A stretch of DNA of 64,000 nt, from contig JAPPDF010000100.1 in the NCBI GenBank assembly GCA_028875575.1, positions 32,801 through 96,800 of the forward strand, written 5' to 3'. This document shows positions 52,792-61,587 of the stretch, one piece after another. Both the position numbers and the translations under genes were made by a program. Below the pieces are notes generated by a model. That model searched no databases. It was not told the origin of the DNA and saw only the letters and a list, made by a program, of their open reading frames with translations. Numbering within the stretch: the first letter of the stretch is position 1; every line of letters begins with the position of its first letter. The stretch comes from Acidobacteriota bacterium. GTDB lineage: Bacteria > Acidobacteriota > Terriglobia > Versatilivoradales > Versatilivoraceae.

Positions 52792-52971
52792 ATGACGAAG
52801 TGCCCCATGTGCAAGAGGCCGGTTCGGTGGAAAGGGAACGCCTACCGACCCTTTTGCAGTGAGCGTTGCCAAACGCGTGACTTGGGAAACTGGGCAACGA
52901 ACCGCTACACGGTTCCGGTGGAGAATACGCCCGAAATCGACGAAGCTGAAGAAGCACCGGCCGAAGAATAA
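52792..52971 (+). CDS. yacG: DNA gyrase inhibitor YacG (zinc-binding)
   Basis: The 59-residue protein has the four-Cys zinc site CPMCKRPVRW and RPFCSERCQTRDLGNW, followed by an acidic tail (EIDEAEEAPAEE). This is the YacG family, whose E. coli member binds and inhibits gyrase. The ATG at 52792 is the one right before MTKCPMC. Its stop is directly followed by the start of pgpA, so the two are coupled. Inhibition of gyrase is inferred from the family. Confidence 0.9.
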   Translation: MTKCPMCKRPVRWKGNAYRPFCSERCQTRDLGNWATNRYTVPVENTPEIDEAEEAPAEE

Positions 52972-53490
52972 ATGGGGGCTCCGACAGTCACCAGACCATC
53001 AGGCATCAAGGACCGATTGGCGCTGGTCATTGCCACCGGATTCGGTGTCGGCTATTGTCCGATAGCACCGGGCACGGTCGGTTCCTTTGTCGGCATTCTA
53101 CTGATCCTGCTCCTCTCCCGTTGGCAGCTCCTGGGGGGACAACGGGTCTTCGTCAATTGGCTGGTGGTGGCGGTTATTGGCGCCGTAGGCATCTGGGCGG
53201 GTTCCCGGGCGGAAGCAGTCCTGGGCAAGCGGGATCCACCTCAAGTCGTCATCGATGAGATCGTGGGTCAGTTATTGACGTTCGGCCTGATCTTCAGGAA
53301 CCCCCGGCTCACCCTGCTATTACTCGGTTTTTTGTTCTTTCGCTTCTTCGACATCGCCAAGCCCTTCCCGATAAGGTCCCTGGAGAGAGTTCCCCTGGGA
53401 TTCGGAATCGTCCTCGACGATTTGGCCGCCGGTTTTTACGCCTCCTTGTTGCTGGTGCTGATTGATCGCTATTGGCTCTCGCTGGCATAA
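52972..53490 (+). CDS. pgpA: Phosphatidylglycerophosphatase A
   Basis: Removes a phosphate from phosphatidylglycerophosphate in the membrane, the last step of phosphatidylglycerol synthesis. The 172-residue protein has several membrane helices and the PgpA markers GTVGSFVGILLILLL, VIDEIVGQLLTF (acidic residues bind metal), FFRFFDIAKPFPIRSLE and IVLDDLAAGFYA. It starts right at the yacG stop. Confidence 0.94.
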   Translation: MGAPTVTRPSGIKDRLALVIATGFGVGYCPIAPGTVGSFVGILLILLLSRWQLLGGQRVFVNWLVVAVIGAVGIWAGSRAEAVLGKRDPPQVVIDEIVGQLLTFGLIFRNPRLTLLLLGFLFFRFFDIAKPFPIRSLERVPLGFGIVLDDLAAGFYASLLLVLIDRYWLSLA

Positions 53491-53507
53491 TCCTTTCGAT
53501 CTGACCC

Positions 53508-54515
53508 ATGATTAGAATTCTGGATCTGCTACCTGCAGCAGCCCTTCCCGGAGGGGAAATATTTGTTCGCTGCAGTGGCTTGGAATTGAAGTCCTACTTG
53601 CGGCCCGATGTGAGGATCCAGCGGTCGTCCGGCCACCTGGTTTCGGCAGCCTCCGATCTGATTGTGGCGCAGGTCCCATCGGATGCCCGCAGCGGGGAAT
53701 TGTGGATTGCCATTGACGGACAGGAAAGCAATCACGTCGCCTGTGAAGTGGCCGATCCGGTGACTGACAATTTGCACCCGGTGGCCAATCCGGTCCTGGA
53801 TTCGGGTGGCAACCTCTTTTCCACCCTGAGCGGTCGCAAGGGTGAGAAGGTTCCCAACTCCATCTTCAGGATCAGCCGGACCGGGGTTGTCGAACCCCTG
53901 GGCGCCGAGATCGTCAATCCGACCGGCCTGGCTCTCAACAGCAGGGACGAGCTGTTTGTTTCCAGCCGCCATGACGGGAATATCTTCAGAGTTTCCAGTC
54001 AGGGAGAGACCTCGATCTATGCCAAGGGAATGGGGGTAGCCACCGATATCGTCTTTGATCGCGAAGACAACCTTTACGTCGGCGACCGCAGCGGCACCAT
54101 CTTCAAGATCGACAGAAAGCGTGAGATCTTCGTTTTTGCAACTCTCGAGCCCAGTGTGTCGGCCTATCACCTCGCCTTCGATCACGCCGGCAGCCTCTTT
54201 GTGACGGGACCGACCGCTTCTACCTGCGACCATGTCTACAAGGTCACCTCCAGCGGCGAGGTTGAGGTGTTCTTTACCGGATTGGGCAGGCCTCAGGGAA
54301 TGGCCTTTGACGCGGAGGGCAACCTCTACGTGGCGGCCTCGATGGCAGGCCGGCGGGGTGTGGTGAGGATCAATCCCGATGCAGAGGCCAGGCTGGCCAT
54401 CAGCGGCTCCAACCTCATCGGCTTGACATTCGGATATGGGCAGGACATGTATCTTGCCACCACCAGTTCCATCTATCGAATTCACGTCGGAGTCGAGGGT
54501 AAGCCTCTGCCCTGA
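53508..54515 (+). CDS. TIG/IPT-like plus NHL-type beta-propeller protein
   Basis: The 335-residue protein has no signal peptide that I can see. The first 80 residues (LPGGEIFVRCSGLELKSYLR to ARSGELWIAIDGQESN) resemble a TIG/IPT domain. The rest is a propeller of repeated NHL/SMP-30-type units: NPTGLALNSRDELFVSSRHD, VATDIVFDREDNLYVGDRSG, AYHLAFDHAGSLFVTGPT and RPQGMAFDAEGNLYVAAS. The gene starts 17 bp after pgpA and ends 65 bp before cinA, so it may be co-transcribed. Its role is unknown; similar proteins bind ligands or act in extracellular sugar metabolism. Confidence 0.82.
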   Translation: MIRILDLLPAAALPGGEIFVRCSGLELKSYLRPDVRIQRSSGHLVSAASDLIVAQVPSDARSGELWIAIDGQESNHVACEVADPVTDNLHPVANPVLDSGGNLFSTLSGRKGEKVPNSIFRISRTGVVEPLGAEIVNPTGLALNSRDELFVSSRHDGNIFRVSSQGETSIYAKGMGVATDIVFDREDNLYVGDRSGTIFKIDRKREIFVFATLEPSVSAYHLAFDHAGSLFVTGPTASTCDHVYKVTSSGEVEVFFTGLGRPQGMAFDAEGNLYVAASMAGRRGVVRINPDAEARLAISGSNLIGLTFGYGQDMYLATTSSIYRIHVGVEGKPLP

Positions 54516-54580
54516 CACGGGCGAGGTGTATTCGGCAACCCCCTGCTCCCCTCTTGGCCGCCCGATCCCTCCCCCGTCCT

Positions 54581-55816
54581 ATGGAAACCGCCGAAATCAT
54601 CGCTATTGGGTCGGAGCTGCTGACTCCACACCGGGTGGACTCCAATTCCCTCTACCTGACCCGACAACTCAACTCCATCGGCATTGAAGTGGATCTCAAG
54701 GTGGTTGCCGGAGACCAGGAAACCCGCTTGGAGCAGGTGGTGAGGTCGGCGGTGGAGCGGTCTCCGCTGGTGATTGCGACCGGTGGACTGGGACCGACGG
54801 AAGACGACATTACCAGGAAGGTGTTCGCTCGCGTGCTGCGAAGGCAGATGGTGCTGCAGCATGACATTCTTCAGACCATCCGGGATCGCTTCCGGGGCAG
54901 GGGGCTGGAGATGCCGGGCAACAATGCCCGCCAGGCCTTGGTTCCCGTGGGGGCTCGGATCCTCGATAACCGGCTGGGGACGGCTCCGGGCCTCTGGCTG
55001 GAAAAAGGGGAGGTGGTCATCGTTCTGCTCCCGGGAGTGCCTTCGGAAATGAAGGCGATCTTTGAAGAGTCCTGCCTGCCGTTGCTCAGCCAGCGGTCGA
55101 AAGGATTTCATCTGTTTACGCGGGTGTTGAGATCGACCGGAATGACGGAGTCCCAACTCGACGAACAGATCGCTCCGATCTATACGGCCTACAAGAATCC
55201 GGTGACCACCATTTTGTCCGGCAAGGGAGAAATACAGATTCACCTGACCGGCCGCGCAAAGTCGCTGCAGGAAGCCGAGGCCCTGGTAGACAAAGTGGCC
55301 GATCCGATCCAGGTAACGTTGGGAGACGTCATCTTTTCCACGGGCGACCAGGGCCTGGAACAGGTCGTGGGTGAGTGCCTTCTCAGGAAGGAGGAGACGC
55401 TGGCCGTGGCTGAGAGCTGCACCGGTGGGCTGATTGCCGAGAGAATCACACGGGTTCCCGGCAGCTCCAGGTATTTTATGGGCGGGGTCACCTGTTACAG
55501 CAACCAATCCAAAGTGGAGTTTACCGGCATGCCGCCACTGCTGTTGGAGATGAGCGGCGCCGTCAGCGCAGAGGTGGCCAAGAGTTTGGCAGAGGGCATT
55601 CGTGAACGGATGGGAGCCAGCATCGGTATTGGAGTGACGGGTGTGGCCGGCCCTTCCGGCGGCAGCGAGGAAAAACCGGTAGGACTGGTCCATCTGGCCC
55701 TGGCCATGGGAAACCAGGTTGAGCATCGGGAGTTTCGATTCAGCGGTGATCGAGAGAGGATCCGTTTCTGGGCCTCCCAGACGGCTCTGGACATGGTGCG
55801 GCGCAGGTTGCTGTGA
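54581..55816 (+). CDS. cinA: CinA-family protein
   Basis: The 411-residue protein has the N-terminal MoCF-type domain (AEIIAIGSELLTPHRVDSNS, VIATGGLGPTEDDITRKV, ILLPGVPSEMKAIFEE) and the C-terminal amidase-type domain (VAESCTGGLIAERITRVPGS, GVTGVAGPSGGSEEKPVG). In other bacteria CinA acts as an NMN deamidase/ADP-ribose pyrophosphatase and affects competence; which applies here is unknown. The ATG at 54581 is preferred over an upstream TTG. It precedes gpsA by 93 bp. Confidence 0.93.
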   Translation: METAEIIAIGSELLTPHRVDSNSLYLTRQLNSIGIEVDLKVVAGDQETRLEQVVRSAVERSPLVIATGGLGPTEDDITRKVFARVLRRQMVLQHDILQTIRDRFRGRGLEMPGNNARQALVPVGARILDNRLGTAPGLWLEKGEVVIVLLPGVPSEMKAIFEESCLPLLSQRSKGFHLFTRVLRSTGMTESQLDEQIAPIYTAYKNPVTTILSGKGEIQIHLTGRAKSLQEAEALVDKVADPIQVTLGDVIFSTGDQGLEQVVGECLLRKEETLAVAESCTGGLIAERITRVPGSSRYFMGGVTCYSNQSKVEFTGMPPLLLEMSGAVSAEVAKSLAEGIRERMGASIGIGVTGVAGPSGGSEEKPVGLVHLALAMGNQVEHREFRFSGDRERIRFWASQTALDMVRRRLL

Positions 55817-55909
55817 CCGCCACGAACTCCGGGGCGGTATAGTCCGGCAACCGGGAAGTGCTGCCCGAGCGTGGTCTGCAGTGTTGAACGGCAAGCAGAG
55901 GCCAGAACC

Positions 55910-56908
55910 ATGAAACGGGTGGCGATCATAGGCGGAGGAGGTTGGGGGACGGCTCTTTCCATTGCTCTATCCGGAATGGGACACCGGATTCGACTCTGGG
56001 TCTATGAGTCGGAGTTGGTGTCCGCCATCAACGAGAGGCGGTGCAACCCTCTCTACCTCAGCGGTTTTTCGATCCCGGACCCGGTGGTCGCCACCGATTC
56101 TCTCGACTTTGGCCTGGAAGGGGCCGAAATCGTGGTGACGGCCCTCCCGGCCAACTGTTGCCGCCGGATCTACCAGGAGATGCTTCCATACCTGCGTCCC
56201 GAGGTGATCCTGGTGAGCGCCACCAAGGGGCTTGAAAGCACCAGCCTGCAGCGCATGTCGGAGGTGATGGAGGCTGTTGTCTCAACCCGTTTTCGGCCGC
56301 GAATGGCGGCGATCTCCGGTCCCACCTTCGCCAGGGAGGTAGCTCGGGGCGATCCGACGGCCATCGTGGTGGCGGGACCCGATCCAACCGTCAACCGGGT
56401 CGTGCAAACCGAATTCTCCGGTCCCTCGCTTCGTTTCTACACCAATACCGATATCATCGGCGTCGAGCTGGGTGGGGCGGTCAAGAACGTGATCGCCATC
56501 GCCGCAGGAGTATGTGCCGGTATGGGATTGGGTTGCAATGCGGTCGCGGCGGTGGTGACACGCGGTTTGGTGGAAATGACGCGGTTGGTTGTGGCCTGCG
56601 GCGGTCGAAGTGAGACCATGGCCGGACTTGCCGGCCTGGGGGACCTGGTACTGACCTGCCATGGCGAGCTCAGTCGCAATCGCCGCGTCGGCTTCCAATT
56701 GGGAAAGGGACACGAGTTGGCCGATATCACGGCGGGAATGAGGACGGTGGCGGAAGGAATTCCAGCGACCGGGGCCACCTTGGAGCTGGCAGCCCGTTAC
56801 GGATTGGAAATGCCCATAACCGAGCAGGTGAACCTGATGCTTCACCACCGAAAGAATCCGGGGGAGGCCGTGAGAGACTTGATGGGAAGACGGCTGAAGG
56901 AGGAATGA
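55910..56908 (+). CDS. gpsA: Glycerol-3-phosphate dehydrogenase [NAD(P)+]
   Basis: Makes sn-glycerol-3-phosphate from dihydroxyacetone phosphate for phospholipids. The 332-residue protein has the Rossmann motif IIGGGGWGTALSIAL (about residues 6-20), NPLYLSGFSIP, VSATKGLE, ISGPTFAREVARGDPTAIV and the catalytic Lys in GGAVKNVIAIAAGVCAG. A late GMRTVAEGIPATG is also typical. The stop faces the NUDIX gene only 20 bp away, with no terminator hairpin seen. Confidence 0.96.
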   Translation: MKRVAIIGGGGWGTALSIALSGMGHRIRLWVYESELVSAINERRCNPLYLSGFSIPDPVVATDSLDFGLEGAEIVVTALPANCCRRIYQEMLPYLRPEVILVSATKGLESTSLQRMSEVMEAVVSTRFRPRMAAISGPTFAREVARGDPTAIVVAGPDPTVNRVVQTEFSGPSLRFYTNTDIIGVELGGAVKNVIAIAAGVCAGMGLGCNAVAAVVTRGLVEMTRLVVACGGRSETMAGLAGLGDLVLTCHGELSRNRRVGFQLGKGHELADITAGMRTVAEGIPATGATLELAARYGLEMPITEQVNLMLHHRKNPGEAVRDLMGRRLKEE

Positions 56909-56928
56909 GGCCGGCCGGAACTGCAGCC

Positions 56929-57507
56929 TCAACTTCGAGACGGGGACTCATCGATGAGATGCAGGAAGTCGCGGATGATCCGGGCCGTCAGCCCCCAGAC
57001 GTCTCGACCTTGAAAATCGTAGTGGTAGACCAGGATGTCCCGGCCCAGTCGCCGAAGGGTCTCGGTTCTGCACAAGCCGGGATCGCGAAAGAGGCTCCAG
57101 GGGACCTCCAGGATTTCTTCGACCTCTTCCGGGTTGGGGTTCAGCTCCAGCGGTGGCGAGACCCAGCCGGCAAATGGAGTGACAATCAGGTCGGTGGAGG
57201 ACAGGTAGTCGTCGAACTGTCCCAGGATCCGAATTTGCGACTCCGGCAACCCGATTTCCTCTCGTGTTTCTCTCAGCGCCGTCTGAACCAGGGGCTCCTC
57301 CTCCGAGTCCCGCATTCCTCCAGGAAAGGAGATCTGCCCCTTGTGGGTTTCCACCGTTTCAGTCCGCTGTGTAAGCAGGAAATGCAAGGTGTCTTCCTGT
57401 TTCAGGATCGGTATCAGCACTGCCGCTCGCCCGGAATGGCGCCCGCTAAGCTTGTGAGGCACCCTGGCAGCCAGTTGAGAGGCAATTTGGACCGCTGTTC
57501 GCGCCAT
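56929..57507 (-). CDS. NUDIX hydrolase, CoA-pyrophosphatase type
   Basis: The 192-residue protein has the NUDIX box within ISFPGGMRDSEEEPLV and TALRETREEIGL (about residues 55-82), preceded by AAVLIPILKQEDTLHFLLTQ. That layout is typical of the CoA-diphosphatase (NudL-type) subfamily, which hydrolyses CoA and derivatives to phosphopantetheine and 3',5'-ADP. Substrate assignment rests on similarity. It faces gpsA, 20 bp away, and is otherwise alone. Confidence 0.85.
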   Translation of the reverse strand: MARTAVQIASQLAARVPHKLSGRHSGRAAVLIPILKQEDTLHFLLTQRTETVETHKGQISFPGGMRDSEEEPLVQTALRETREEIGLPESQIRILGQFDDYLSSTDLIVTPFAGWVSPPLELNPNPEEVEEILEVPWSLFRDPGLCRTETLRRLGRDILVYHYDFQGRDVWGLTARIIRDFLHLIDESPSRS

Positions 57508-57582
57508 ATGCTGAAAAACGTTGCCGGAGAGAAACTGATATGCGGGCCAGCATCTTAATGAATGGCCGCAAGCCGGTCAACT

Positions 57583-57625
57583 TGAGGATGCCGGGGGGCG
57601 GGACGGTGAGGATGCCGGGGGGCGG
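57583..57625 (+). repeat. Two-copy tandem repeat
   Basis: The unit tgaggatgccggggggcgg occurs twice with a 24-bp period (57583-57601 and 57607-57625), in a short gap of about 200 bp between the NUDIX and MOSC genes. A frame through it would give RMPGGG repeats, but I do not think it is coding. Confidence 0.6.
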
Positions 57626-57714
57626 CAGAAATCGGGCCGACCTTAAAGATTCCGGCTACAAGCGCGGCCTGGAACAGGACGGATTCCGAGGCTCGTCAGG
57701 GGGTGAGAACTACA

Positions 57715-58164
57715 ATGGTCAAAGCGTCTGAGACGGGTTCCTCCACAGGAATGATTGTGAGCATCCAGAGGTTTCCCGGGTCGCGCCGGCCCATGCAGTC
57801 GGTCAATCCGGCCAGGCTCATTAAGGATTTCGGTATGGAGAAAGATCATCACGCAAGGACAGGGAGCGAACGCCAGCTCCTCCTCATCGAAGAGGAGACC
57901 CTGCAATCCATGAACCTGCCCATCGGTGAAGTCAGGGAGAACCTGACCACTCGCGGAATCGTCCTGACCGGCCTCGAAAACGGAAGCATCCTCCAGATCG
58001 GGTCGGAGGTGCGGCTGCGGATCACCAAGCCCTGCCTGCCATGCAGCCGCATGGACGAGATTCGGGCCGGTCTGCAGCGGGAGCTGGAGGGACGCCGGGG
58101 CGTGCTCGCAAGGGTCGAATCCGGTGGCTCCATCTCGGTGGGGGATCCGATCCGGACTCTGTGA
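57715..58164 (+). CDS. MOSC-domain protein
   Basis: The 149-residue protein is a short MOSC domain, the C-terminal fold of molybdenum-cofactor sulfurases and YiiM-type proteins. Visible are DFGMEKDHHARTGSERQLLL (about residues 38-57), NLTTRGIVLTGLENGSILQI and the Cys in ITKPCLPCSRMDEI. It probably handles sulfur transfer to molybdenum cofactor or a similar thiol step. The ATG at 57715 is taken; a GTG at 57703 gives four more residues. It is alone on this strand and followed by tRNA-Ser after 141 bp. Confidence 0.85.
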   Translation: MVKASETGSSTGMIVSIQRFPGSRRPMQSVNPARLIKDFGMEKDHHARTGSERQLLLIEEETLQSMNLPIGEVRENLTTRGIVLTGLENGSILQIGSEVRLRITKPCLPCSRMDEIRAGLQRELEGRRGVLARVESGGSISVGDPIRTL

Positions 58165-58305
58165 TGGAGGCACGAGGCTGGCATCAGCCTGCGAATTGTT
58201 GCAATCCTTCGCTTCGCAGCGACACCGTAGCGCCGCCGGACCAGGAATTCGAAGTCCTCTGGACGAGCCCACCTGATTTCATTACAATCGGGCCCAATTG
58301 AAAGG

Positions 58306-58395
58306 GGAGAGATGGCCGAGTGGCTGAAGGCGCACGCTTGGAAAGCGTGTTTAGGGGAAACTCTAACGCGGGTTCGAATCCCGCTCTCTCCGCCA
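58306..58395 (+). tRNA. tRNA-Ser(GGA)
   Basis: The acceptor stem ggagaga pairs with tctctcc, and discriminator G is followed by an encoded CCA. The anticodon arm cacgc-ttggaaa-gcgtg gives anticodon GGA, which reads UCC/UCU. A long variable arm (tttaggggaaactctaa) is typical of tRNA-Ser, and the T arm is cgggttcgaatcccg. Confidence 0.96.
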
Positions 58396-58434
58396 GACCT
58401 TACCGCTTTGCCGTGACGAGCGAGGACAGCAACC

Positions 58435-58659
58435 GTGCCCATCTATGAATACGAGTGTGTAGATTGCGGTCTTCAATTCGAAAAAATTGTCTGCCGGACG
58501 TCCGCCACCCCCACCTGCGATTCCTGCGGGAGTACCCGGGTGGAGAAACGCTACTCCGCCTTCGCGGTTGGAGCAGGCAACTCCGCTGGGTCGGAAGCAG
58601 CGTCGGGCTGCACGACCTGTGGCGCTGAACGCCCGGGCATGTGCCAGCAGATGAATTGA
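58435..58659 (+). CDS. FmdB-family zinc-ribbon protein
   Basis: The 74-residue protein begins MPIYEYECVDCGLQFEKI, followed by CDSCGSTRVEKRYSAF, the N-terminal zinc-ribbon of FmdB-type regulators. A Gly/Ser-rich link and two further Cys (CTTCGAERPGMC) close it. Function in bacteria is not well defined; regulation is often assumed. The start is a GTG at 58435 that fits the conserved MPIYEY. The gene lies 40 bp after tRNA-Ser. Confidence 0.9.
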   Translation: MPIYEYECVDCGLQFEKIVCRTSATPTCDSCGSTRVEKRYSAFAVGAGNSAGSEAASGCTTCGAERPGMCQQMN

Positions 58660-58743
58660 GCCGGACCGGCAAGATCGGATTCAGGGGCGGTCAGGCCGGA
58701 AGTCCGACCGCATTTCCGAGAAACAATCGAAGGAGATAGACTT

Positions 58744-59637
58744 CTGCACCGTTGGCCCTCCATCGCGACTGCCCTGGTCCTGTTGCTTGGGTGGATTCCA
58801 GTGGGTCAGTCGGCCGATGCGCCGGTTCTGGTGGAGATTCCCTCCAAGGCGTTGGTGCCGGGAGACCTTCTGCAGGTTCGATTGCACGCCCAGAGTCCCA
58901 TTAGCCGGATCGAGTGTTCCTTTATCGAACAACAGGTGATGTTCTACCCCCTTGGGGACGGGAGACGCTGGGAGGCTCTTGCCGGAGTTGATCTGGAAGT
59001 CAAGCCGGGCCTTCATTCCTTGTCCGGAACGGTTTGGACGTCGGACGGGCGGTCCAAGCCGATCCGAAAGAGCCTCAGGGTTCTGCCCAAGAAATTTCCA
59101 ACGCAGCGTATACGAGTCCGGCAGAAGTACGTCACCCTCAACCCGAAGGACTCGGAGAGGGCTGCGCGGGAGCACCGGCAGTTGACCGAAATCTGGCAGT
59201 CGGCCACGGCTCGAAGGATGTGGACGGAGCCCTTTATCCGGCCGGTTGCGAGCAAGCTGACCAGTGGTTTTGGCAGACGCAGAATCGTCAACGGAGAACC
59301 TCGCAGCCCGCATTCGGGAGTCGACCTGAAAGCCACCACCGGAACTCCGATCCGGGCTACCAATGCGGGCAGGGTGGTGATGGCCAAGGATCTGTTTTTT
59401 GCCGGCAAGACCATCATTCTGGACCATGGGCTGGGGCTCTATACCGTCTATGCCCACTGTTCGAGGATGCGGACCAAGACGGGAGACCAGGTGGCGCAGG
59501 GCCAAGTCATCGGGGAGGTCGGCGCCACCGGTCGGGTGACCGGCCCCCACCTGCACTGGGGCTGTCGCATCAACGGTGCACGTGTCAATCCACTCAACCT
59601 CACTACATTGACGTCCGACTCCGATGCCGGACCGTAG
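58744..59637 (+). CDS. M23-family peptidoglycan endopeptidase, exported; probable CTG start
   Basis: The C-terminal 120 residues are an M23 (LytM-type) domain: TSGFGRRRIVNG, zinc ligands in PHSGVDLKATTGTPIRA and GPHLHWGCRING, and the YTVYAHCSRM strand. It would cut peptide cross-links in murein. The N-terminal domain is beta-rich. The first regular start codon in frame is a TTG at 58783, which would cut the signal peptide. A CTG at 58744 lies 8 bp behind a strong AAGGAGA and gives a full signal peptide (IATALVLLLGWIPVGQSADA). I therefore prefer CTG; the TTG remains possible. With CTG the protein is 297 aa. Confidence 0.85.
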   Translation: MHRWPSIATALVLLLGWIPVGQSADAPVLVEIPSKALVPGDLLQVRLHAQSPISRIECSFIEQQVMFYPLGDGRRWEALAGVDLEVKPGLHSLSGTVWTSDGRSKPIRKSLRVLPKKFPTQRIRVRQKYVTLNPKDSERAAREHRQLTEIWQSATARRMWTEPFIRPVASKLTSGFGRRRIVNGEPRSPHSGVDLKATTGTPIRATNAGRVVMAKDLFFAGKTIILDHGLGLYTVYAHCSRMRTKTGDQVAQGQVIGEVGATGRVTGPHLHWGCRINGARVNPLNLTTLTSDSDAGP

Positions 59638-59768
59638 CCGGGTTCGGTGCTCGCCACCACGCGCCTCCAAAGACGAGTCGCGCCGCACCAACCACAAGAG
59701 CGGCGTGCCGCCGCTCTCCATCGACGAGGGACGGCCAGGGCGTTGACCTGCCGATTTGACTCAGGACC

Positions 59769-60584
59769 ATGCAGTGGCGACCCACAATCGGGAGCAACCC
59801 TGTCATCACTCTGACTACCGACTTCGGGGTGGGGGACCCCTACGTCGGCATGATGAAAGCCGTTATTCTCTCGATTGCTCCGGACGTCAGGATTGTGGAC
59901 CTGACCCACGGCATCCGTTCCCACGATGTCACGGAAGCGGCCCTGGTGATCGGGTCCAGCTACGCTTATTTTCCGGGTGGCGCCATACACCTGGTGGTGG
60001 TCGACCCGGGAGTCGGCAGCCGCAGGCGCCCGCTGCTGGTCGCCACCGAGCATGCCTATTTTGTGGCTCCCGACAACGGTGTGCTCAGCGAGATCTATAC
60101 CGGCTCCACCCGGGTCGCCTGCCTGGAGTTGACGGCCGCGCGGTTCTTCCGCCACCCGGTCAGCAACACCTTTCACGGGCGCGATGTTTTCGCTCCGGTC
60201 GCGGCCTGGCTCAGTCGAGGGGTTGAACCCGAGCAATTCGGCAGCTTGGTCGATAACAGGGTTACCCTTCGCCTGCCGGAGGTGCGGATATCGGGGCGGA
60301 ACGGTTTGGCGGGAACGGTACTGCGTGTCGACAAATTCGGAAACCTGATCACCAATCTCCGGGCCGAGAATTATCGGGAGCGCTTACAAGCGGGAAAATT
60401 CGTGCTGAGCATTGGCGGACACCGAGTCGACCGCCTGTGTCGGTCCTACCGCGAGTCCAAGGGCCCCGAGCCGTTCGTGATCTGGGGCAGTCTGGGTCTG
60501 TTGGAGATATCCTGCAACCAGGCATCTGCAAGCAAGCGCCTGGAAGCGGGCGTCCACGACGGATTTGAATTGCGCTTTGAGTGA
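59769..60584 (+). CDS. SAM hydroxide adenosyltransferase (DUF62)
   Basis: The 271-residue protein is a DUF62-type enzyme that uses water or hydroxide to split S-adenosylmethionine into adenosine and methionine; it is related to the chlorinase/fluorinase. Seen are ITLTTDFGVGDPYVGMMKAV (about residues 13-32), VVDPGVGSRRRPL, VAPDNGVLS, TFHGRDVFAPVAAWLS and DKFGNLITNL. The Asp-Arg-His set of hydroxide enzymes is likely intact, which argues against a halogenase. The physiological role is not settled. Confidence 0.9.
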   Translation: MQWRPTIGSNPVITLTTDFGVGDPYVGMMKAVILSIAPDVRIVDLTHGIRSHDVTEAALVIGSSYAYFPGGAIHLVVVDPGVGSRRRPLLVATEHAYFVAPDNGVLSEIYTGSTRVACLELTAARFFRHPVSNTFHGRDVFAPVAAWLSRGVEPEQFGSLVDNRVTLRLPEVRISGRNGLAGTVLRVDKFGNLITNLRAENYRERLQAGKFVLSIGGHRVDRLCRSYRESKGPEPFVIWGSLGLLEISCNQASASKRLEAGVHDGFELRFE

Positions 60585-60622
60585 AGTGCAGAACTTTTTT
60601 CCGGCGAGCAGGGACGACTCTC

Positions 60623-61465
60623 ATGCAACCAACACCGGCAACCGAAGGGCTGAAGAACTTGCTGACTCAGCCCGAGGTCAAGTTGGACCTGGCAGCCGCG
60701 GCTTTGCAAATTGCCTCGGAAGAATATCCCGATCTCGTCCTGGCAGACTACCTGACGCGCTTGGACCGGCTGGCCGAGAGAGCCGCGGGCCAGCTTTCCC
60801 TTTCGGTGGAACCGGATGTCATCGACAGCCTGGATGGCATCAACCGGACCTTGTATCGCGAGGAAGGGTTTTCCGGAAATTCCGACGTCTACTATGACCC
60901 CCGCAACAGTTTCCTGAATGAGGTTCTCGACCGTCGCACCGGAATTCCCATTACCCTGTCCATCATCTACATGGAGGTGGGGCGGCGGCTCGGACTGGAT
61001 ATTCGTGGCGTCGGCCTGCCCGGCCATTTTCTTGTGAAGTGCGTGGCGGCCAGCGGCGAGTGGCTGATCGATCCTTTCTTCGGAGGAAAGACGGTCACCG
61101 AAGCGGAGTGCCGCCATCGCCTCACACGACTGCATGGAGAGAAGTTTTCCTTTCAACGCTCCTTTCTGGATTGCGTCACCAAGCGTCAGATTCTGGGGCG
61201 TCTCCTGGCCAACCTGAAGATGATCTACCTGGTCCAGAGGGATTTCGGAAGAGCCCTCAACGTGATCGATAAGATCATTCTCATCTTTCCGGATGCAGCC
61301 GGAGAGATCCGGGACCGTGGCTCCGTCTCCTTTCGGCTGCAACATTTTTCCGCGGCAATTCGGGACTGGAATCGCTATCTGGCCATGAAGCCCCAGGCGT
61401 CAGACCTCCAGGAGGTGAAGCAGAACCTGAAGGTGGCTGCAACCCAAATCGGTCTGCGCAATTGA
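60623..61465 (+). CDS. SirB1-family transglutaminase-like / TPR protein
   Basis: The 280-residue protein has the SirB1 N-terminal transglutaminase-like domain: RNSFLNEVLDRRTGIPITLS (about residues 93-112), then IYMEVGRRLGLDIRGVGLPG, HFLVKC, the position of a catalytic-type Cys, and LIDPFFGGKTVT. The C-terminal part has two TPR-like repeats (RALNVIDKIILIFPDAAGEI, HFSAAIRDWNRYLAMKPQ). Function is unknown. The ATG at 60623 is taken; a GTG at 60581 overlaps the preceding stop. It converges on the UxaA-type gene. Confidence 0.88.
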   Translation: MQPTPATEGLKNLLTQPEVKLDLAAAALQIASEEYPDLVLADYLTRLDRLAERAAGQLSLSVEPDVIDSLDGINRTLYREEGFSGNSDVYYDPRNSFLNEVLDRRTGIPITLSIIYMEVGRRLGLDIRGVGLPGHFLVKCVAASGEWLIDPFFGGKTVTEAECRHRLTRLHGEKFSFQRSFLDCVTKRQILGRLLANLKMIYLVQRDFGRALNVIDKIILIFPDAAGEIRDRGSVSFRLQHFSAAIRDWNRYLAMKPQASDLQEVKQNLKVAATQIGLRN

Positions 61466-61587
61466 AGGGAAGGGGCCGAGGGGAAGTGGTGGGTCGGGAA
61501 GGGGCCGACCGCCCTTGAGACTCGGCCAGGACGTGTGTGGCAATAACCAAACGGCTGGGAAGCGTACGGGAGTGACCGCACGTCCGT

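Noticed and set aside
51185-52957. 590-codon open frame on the minus strand opposite rimO
   Set aside because: Antisense to a complete radical-SAM gene; no motif in its product.
57540-57731. Small frame with RMPGGG repeats
   Set aside because: It arises from a two-copy DNA repeat, has no ribosome site, and runs into the MOSC gene.
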